Shown piece by piece: positions 62,686-64,000 of a stretch of DNA of 64,000 nucleotides. The stretch spans positions 270,334-334,333 of the forward strand of contig NZ_LGKP01000015.1 of assembly GCF_001306135.1 (NCBI RefSeq), read 5' to 3'. The notes under the pieces were generated by a model, which worked only from the letters and a program-made list of their open reading frames with translations, was not told where the DNA came from and made no database searches. Positions within the stretch are counted from its first letter, which is position 1. Every line of letters begins with the position of its first letter. Both the position numbers and the translations under genes were made by a program. Source of the DNA: Herpetosiphon geysericola. GTDB lineage: Bacteria; Chloroflexota; Chloroflexia; Chloroflexales; Herpetosiphonaceae.

Positions 62686-63435
62686 GTGGAAACAAATCCG
62701 ATTCAAATTGCGTTGGTGGGTGGTGCGCCCTTGGTGCTGGCCAGCTTTTTAGCGCGGCCAAATCAATTTTTGGTGGTTGCAGCATTAGCCGATGGCTCAA
62801 TCGTGCACGCCCATATGGCAGATCGTGGCCGTTTGTTGACCAAACTTGTGCCAGGTGCGCAGCTTGTACTTGGCCACAAACCAGCAGCAGGTCGTAAAAC
62901 CGCCTATCAAGTGGCGGGCGTTTATGAGGGCAACGAACTGGTTTCGTTGGATACAGGTTTGCCAAATCGTTTAGTTGAGGCTGCTTTGCGCGCGCAGGCT
63001 TTAGCACCATTTGCTGAATATGGCTATGTTGAGCGCGAAGTAAAACATGGAGCCAGCCGCTTTGATTTTGGCCTAGCGCCAGCCCCGCCAACCCACGCCA
63101 AGCGCTATGGTGGCGATTGCCCATGGCTAGTTGAGGTAAAAAGTGTTGGTGATGCAGCGGATGGCTTGGCGTTGTTTCCTGATGCGCCAACCGTGCGTGG
63201 GCGACGACATTTGCTTGAATTGGCCGAATTGCATGAACAAGGGCGACGCACAGCTGTAGTTTTTATTGTGCAACGCGGTGATGCCCAACGCGTAGCCGTC
63301 AATCGCCAGATTGATCCAGCCTTTGCTGAAACCTTGGCTTTGGTTGCTGCTCGCGGCGTTGAAATTTATGCCTATCGCTGCCCCTTGAGCCTTGCTGGCA
63401 TTCAGCTGGCCGAGCAATTGCCAGTTGAATTGTAG
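62686..63435 (+). CDS. sfsA: SfsA-family DNA/RNA nuclease-like protein
   Basis: 249 residues from GTG 62686, which has CAAGGCG upstream and lies after the promoter; a frame to 62629 would begin inside it. An OB-fold N-terminal region has FLVVAALADGSIVHAHMADRG with GRL. The nuclease core has RFDFGLAP and WLVEVKSV (D ... E-x-K of PD-(D/E)xK enzymes). SfsA was first described in maltose metabolism and later as a nucleic-acid-binding, nuclease-fold protein. Stand-alone gene before the rrn operon. Confidence 0.88.
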   Translation: METNPIQIALVGGAPLVLASFLARPNQFLVVAALADGSIVHAHMADRGRLLTKLVPGAQLVLGHKPAAGRKTAYQVAGVYEGNELVSLDTGLPNRLVEAALRAQALAPFAEYGYVEREVKHGASRFDFGLAPAPPTHAKRYGGDCPWLVEVKSVGDAADGLALFPDAPTVRGRRHLLELAELHEQGRRTAVVFIVQRGDAQRVAVNRQIDPAFAETLALVAARGVEIYAYRCPLSLAGIQLAEQLPVEL

Positions 63436-63562
63436 AGAATAAGGATGAAGGATGAAGCCAAAGGAAAAAGGCAGAAGCCAAAAGCCAAAAGCCCTCACTT
63501 CGCGGTCTTCGCGCACTTCGCGGTTCCGATCCTTCGTGTGCTGCGTGTCCTTCGTGGATCAG
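63436..63562. repeat. Intergenic mosaic repeat, block R6
   Basis: AATAAGGATGAAGGATGAAG, AAAAAGGCAGAAGCCAAAAG, CTTCGCGGTCTTCGCGCAC, TTCGCGGTTCCGATCC and CTGCGTGTCCTTCGTGGA lie between sfsA and the rrn promoters. The module set and purine-to-pyrimidine polarity match block R5. Confidence 0.85.
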
Positions 63563-63573
63563 GAAGGTGGCAT

Positions 63574-63602
63574 TTGACAAGCCTTCCGATCTGCGGTAGA
63601 AT
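63574..63602 (+). promoter_or_regulatory. rrn promoter P1
   Basis: TTGACA (63574-63579), a 17-base spacer and TAGAAT (63597-63602), then CCCCGGGCTGT. The consensus -35 and GC-rich discriminator are typical of stable-RNA promoters. Confidence 0.85.
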
Positions 63603-63678
63603 CCCCGGGCTGTCAACGAAGCGTCTGGTTCGCCAGACAGGACACTCACAACTGAGAAAATCGCCCGCAGCGCTCGAT

Positions 63679-63707
63679 TTGACAAGGATTGGCGGCTGTG
63701 GTAGAAT
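63679..63707 (+). promoter_or_regulatory. rrn promoter P2
   Basis: TTGACA (63679-63684), 17 bases and TAGAAT (63702-63707), exactly 105 bases after P1. P1 and P2 share TTGACAAG, GGTAGAATCC and GGCTGT, so one is probably a duplicate of the other. Confidence 0.85.
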
Positions 63708-63737
63708 CCTCAGGCTGTTGACCGACAGCACGATGTT

Positions 63738-63749
63738 TGCTCAACATCA
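63738..63749 (+). promoter_or_regulatory. Possible boxA antitermination site
   Basis: TGCTCAACATCA resembles the boxA consensus TGCTCTTTAACA in the first half only. The position, in the rrn leader downstream of P2, fits. Confidence 0.35.
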
Positions 63750-63959
63750 CACATTTGATGAACTGCTCCGCTCCGATGGCCATCTGGCATCAGCGGATTT
63801 TTTATCGCCAAAATCGCACCTTTCCAACTGATGGGTGCTGCGTCCGCAGCACATTCCATGCATCAATATTTTCTTTTTTTGTCACCGTCAATGCGTTGGT
63901 CGGATTCTACCAACCAACAGAGTGACCGTGCTACCACTCTCTAAATCAGTAGCACACGC

Positions 63960-63975
63960 AGTGACTTCGGTCACT
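63960..63975 (+). other. UUCG hairpin at the 16S 5' boundary
   Basis: AGTGAC and GTCACT enclose TTCG, a very stable tetraloop, ending just before the 16S rRNA. It probably shapes processing of the precursor. Confidence 0.7.
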
Positions 63976-64000
63976 TGTCGGCGAGTTTGATCCTGGCTCA
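63976..64000 (+). rRNA. 16S ribosomal RNA, 5' end only
   Basis: GAGTTTGATCCTGGCTCA is the universal 16S 5' region (the 27F primer site). The exact mature 5' end is estimated. The gene continues beyond the window, and the preceding 200 bases are rrn leader. Confidence 0.97.

Overview
The window reads as chromosomal DNA of a Chloroflexota bacterium, most likely Herpetosiphon or a close relative. This is inferred from moderate GC, the mix of gene families, secreted proteins with a shared C-terminal tail, and a secreted protein with the tandem GLPVFGYP/FERARFE repeats common in that phylum. No database search was possible. No phage, insertion sequence, CRISPR array or origin is visible. The last ~25 bases are the 5' end of a 16S rRNA gene, so the window ends at an rrn operon.

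Layout. 1-2411: the end of a YccF-like membrane gene, an orphan HicB-like gene, and four tandem, apparently paralogous small membrane proteins. 2663-6609: a zinc-ribbon Ser/Thr kinase with a glycosyltransferase, then two tiny proteins and an alpha/beta hydrolase. 6738-13793: a signalling block with a GAF/PAS HisKA_2 kinase paired with a REC-PAS-GGDEF-EAL regulator, facing a NarL-type two-component pair. 13853-20611: two identical tRNA-Asp genes, a cation efflux/DUF1992 pair, a thioesterase, an M48 protease, a large membrane protein and a GIDE-like protein. 20971-28572: a secreted M23 peptidase, a UshA-like nucleotidase with Ig-like repeats, a lipoprotein, a DksA/TraR-like protein, RluD and an ECF S component. 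29095-35170: an ABC-2 exporter and a secreted M14 carboxypeptidase.

35764-46326 is a complete-looking amino-sugar catabolic locus: ROK repressor, ROK kinase, ABC binding protein and two permeases, GH20 hexosaminidase, GNAT acetyltransferase, NagA deacetylase and a SIS-type deaminase. Oligosaccharides would be imported, cleaved to GlcNAc, phosphorylated, deacetylated and deaminated. No ATPase is encoded in the locus, so a shared one is inferred. A VapBC pair, an aldo/keto reductase and secreted proteins follow. 54079-58115 is potABCD for polyamine uptake. 59713-62547 is a minus-strand operon of a dual-specificity phosphatase, an SDR and both halves of the RfaE/Hld ADP-heptose pathway. SfsA and the rrn promoter region close the window.

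The most unusual feature is noncoding: six or more intergenic stretches are mosaics of the same short modules (TTCGTGTCCTTCGTGG, GGATGAGGGATGAA, AACATAGAGCAAAGAACA, AAAAGTCAAAAATC, AACGCAGAGTCGCAGAG), shuffled in order and sometimes inverted. A second, hairpin-forming repeat occurs in three to four copies. Four secreted proteins end in a shared Y-x-P-x-V-x-K-like tail that may be a sorting signal.
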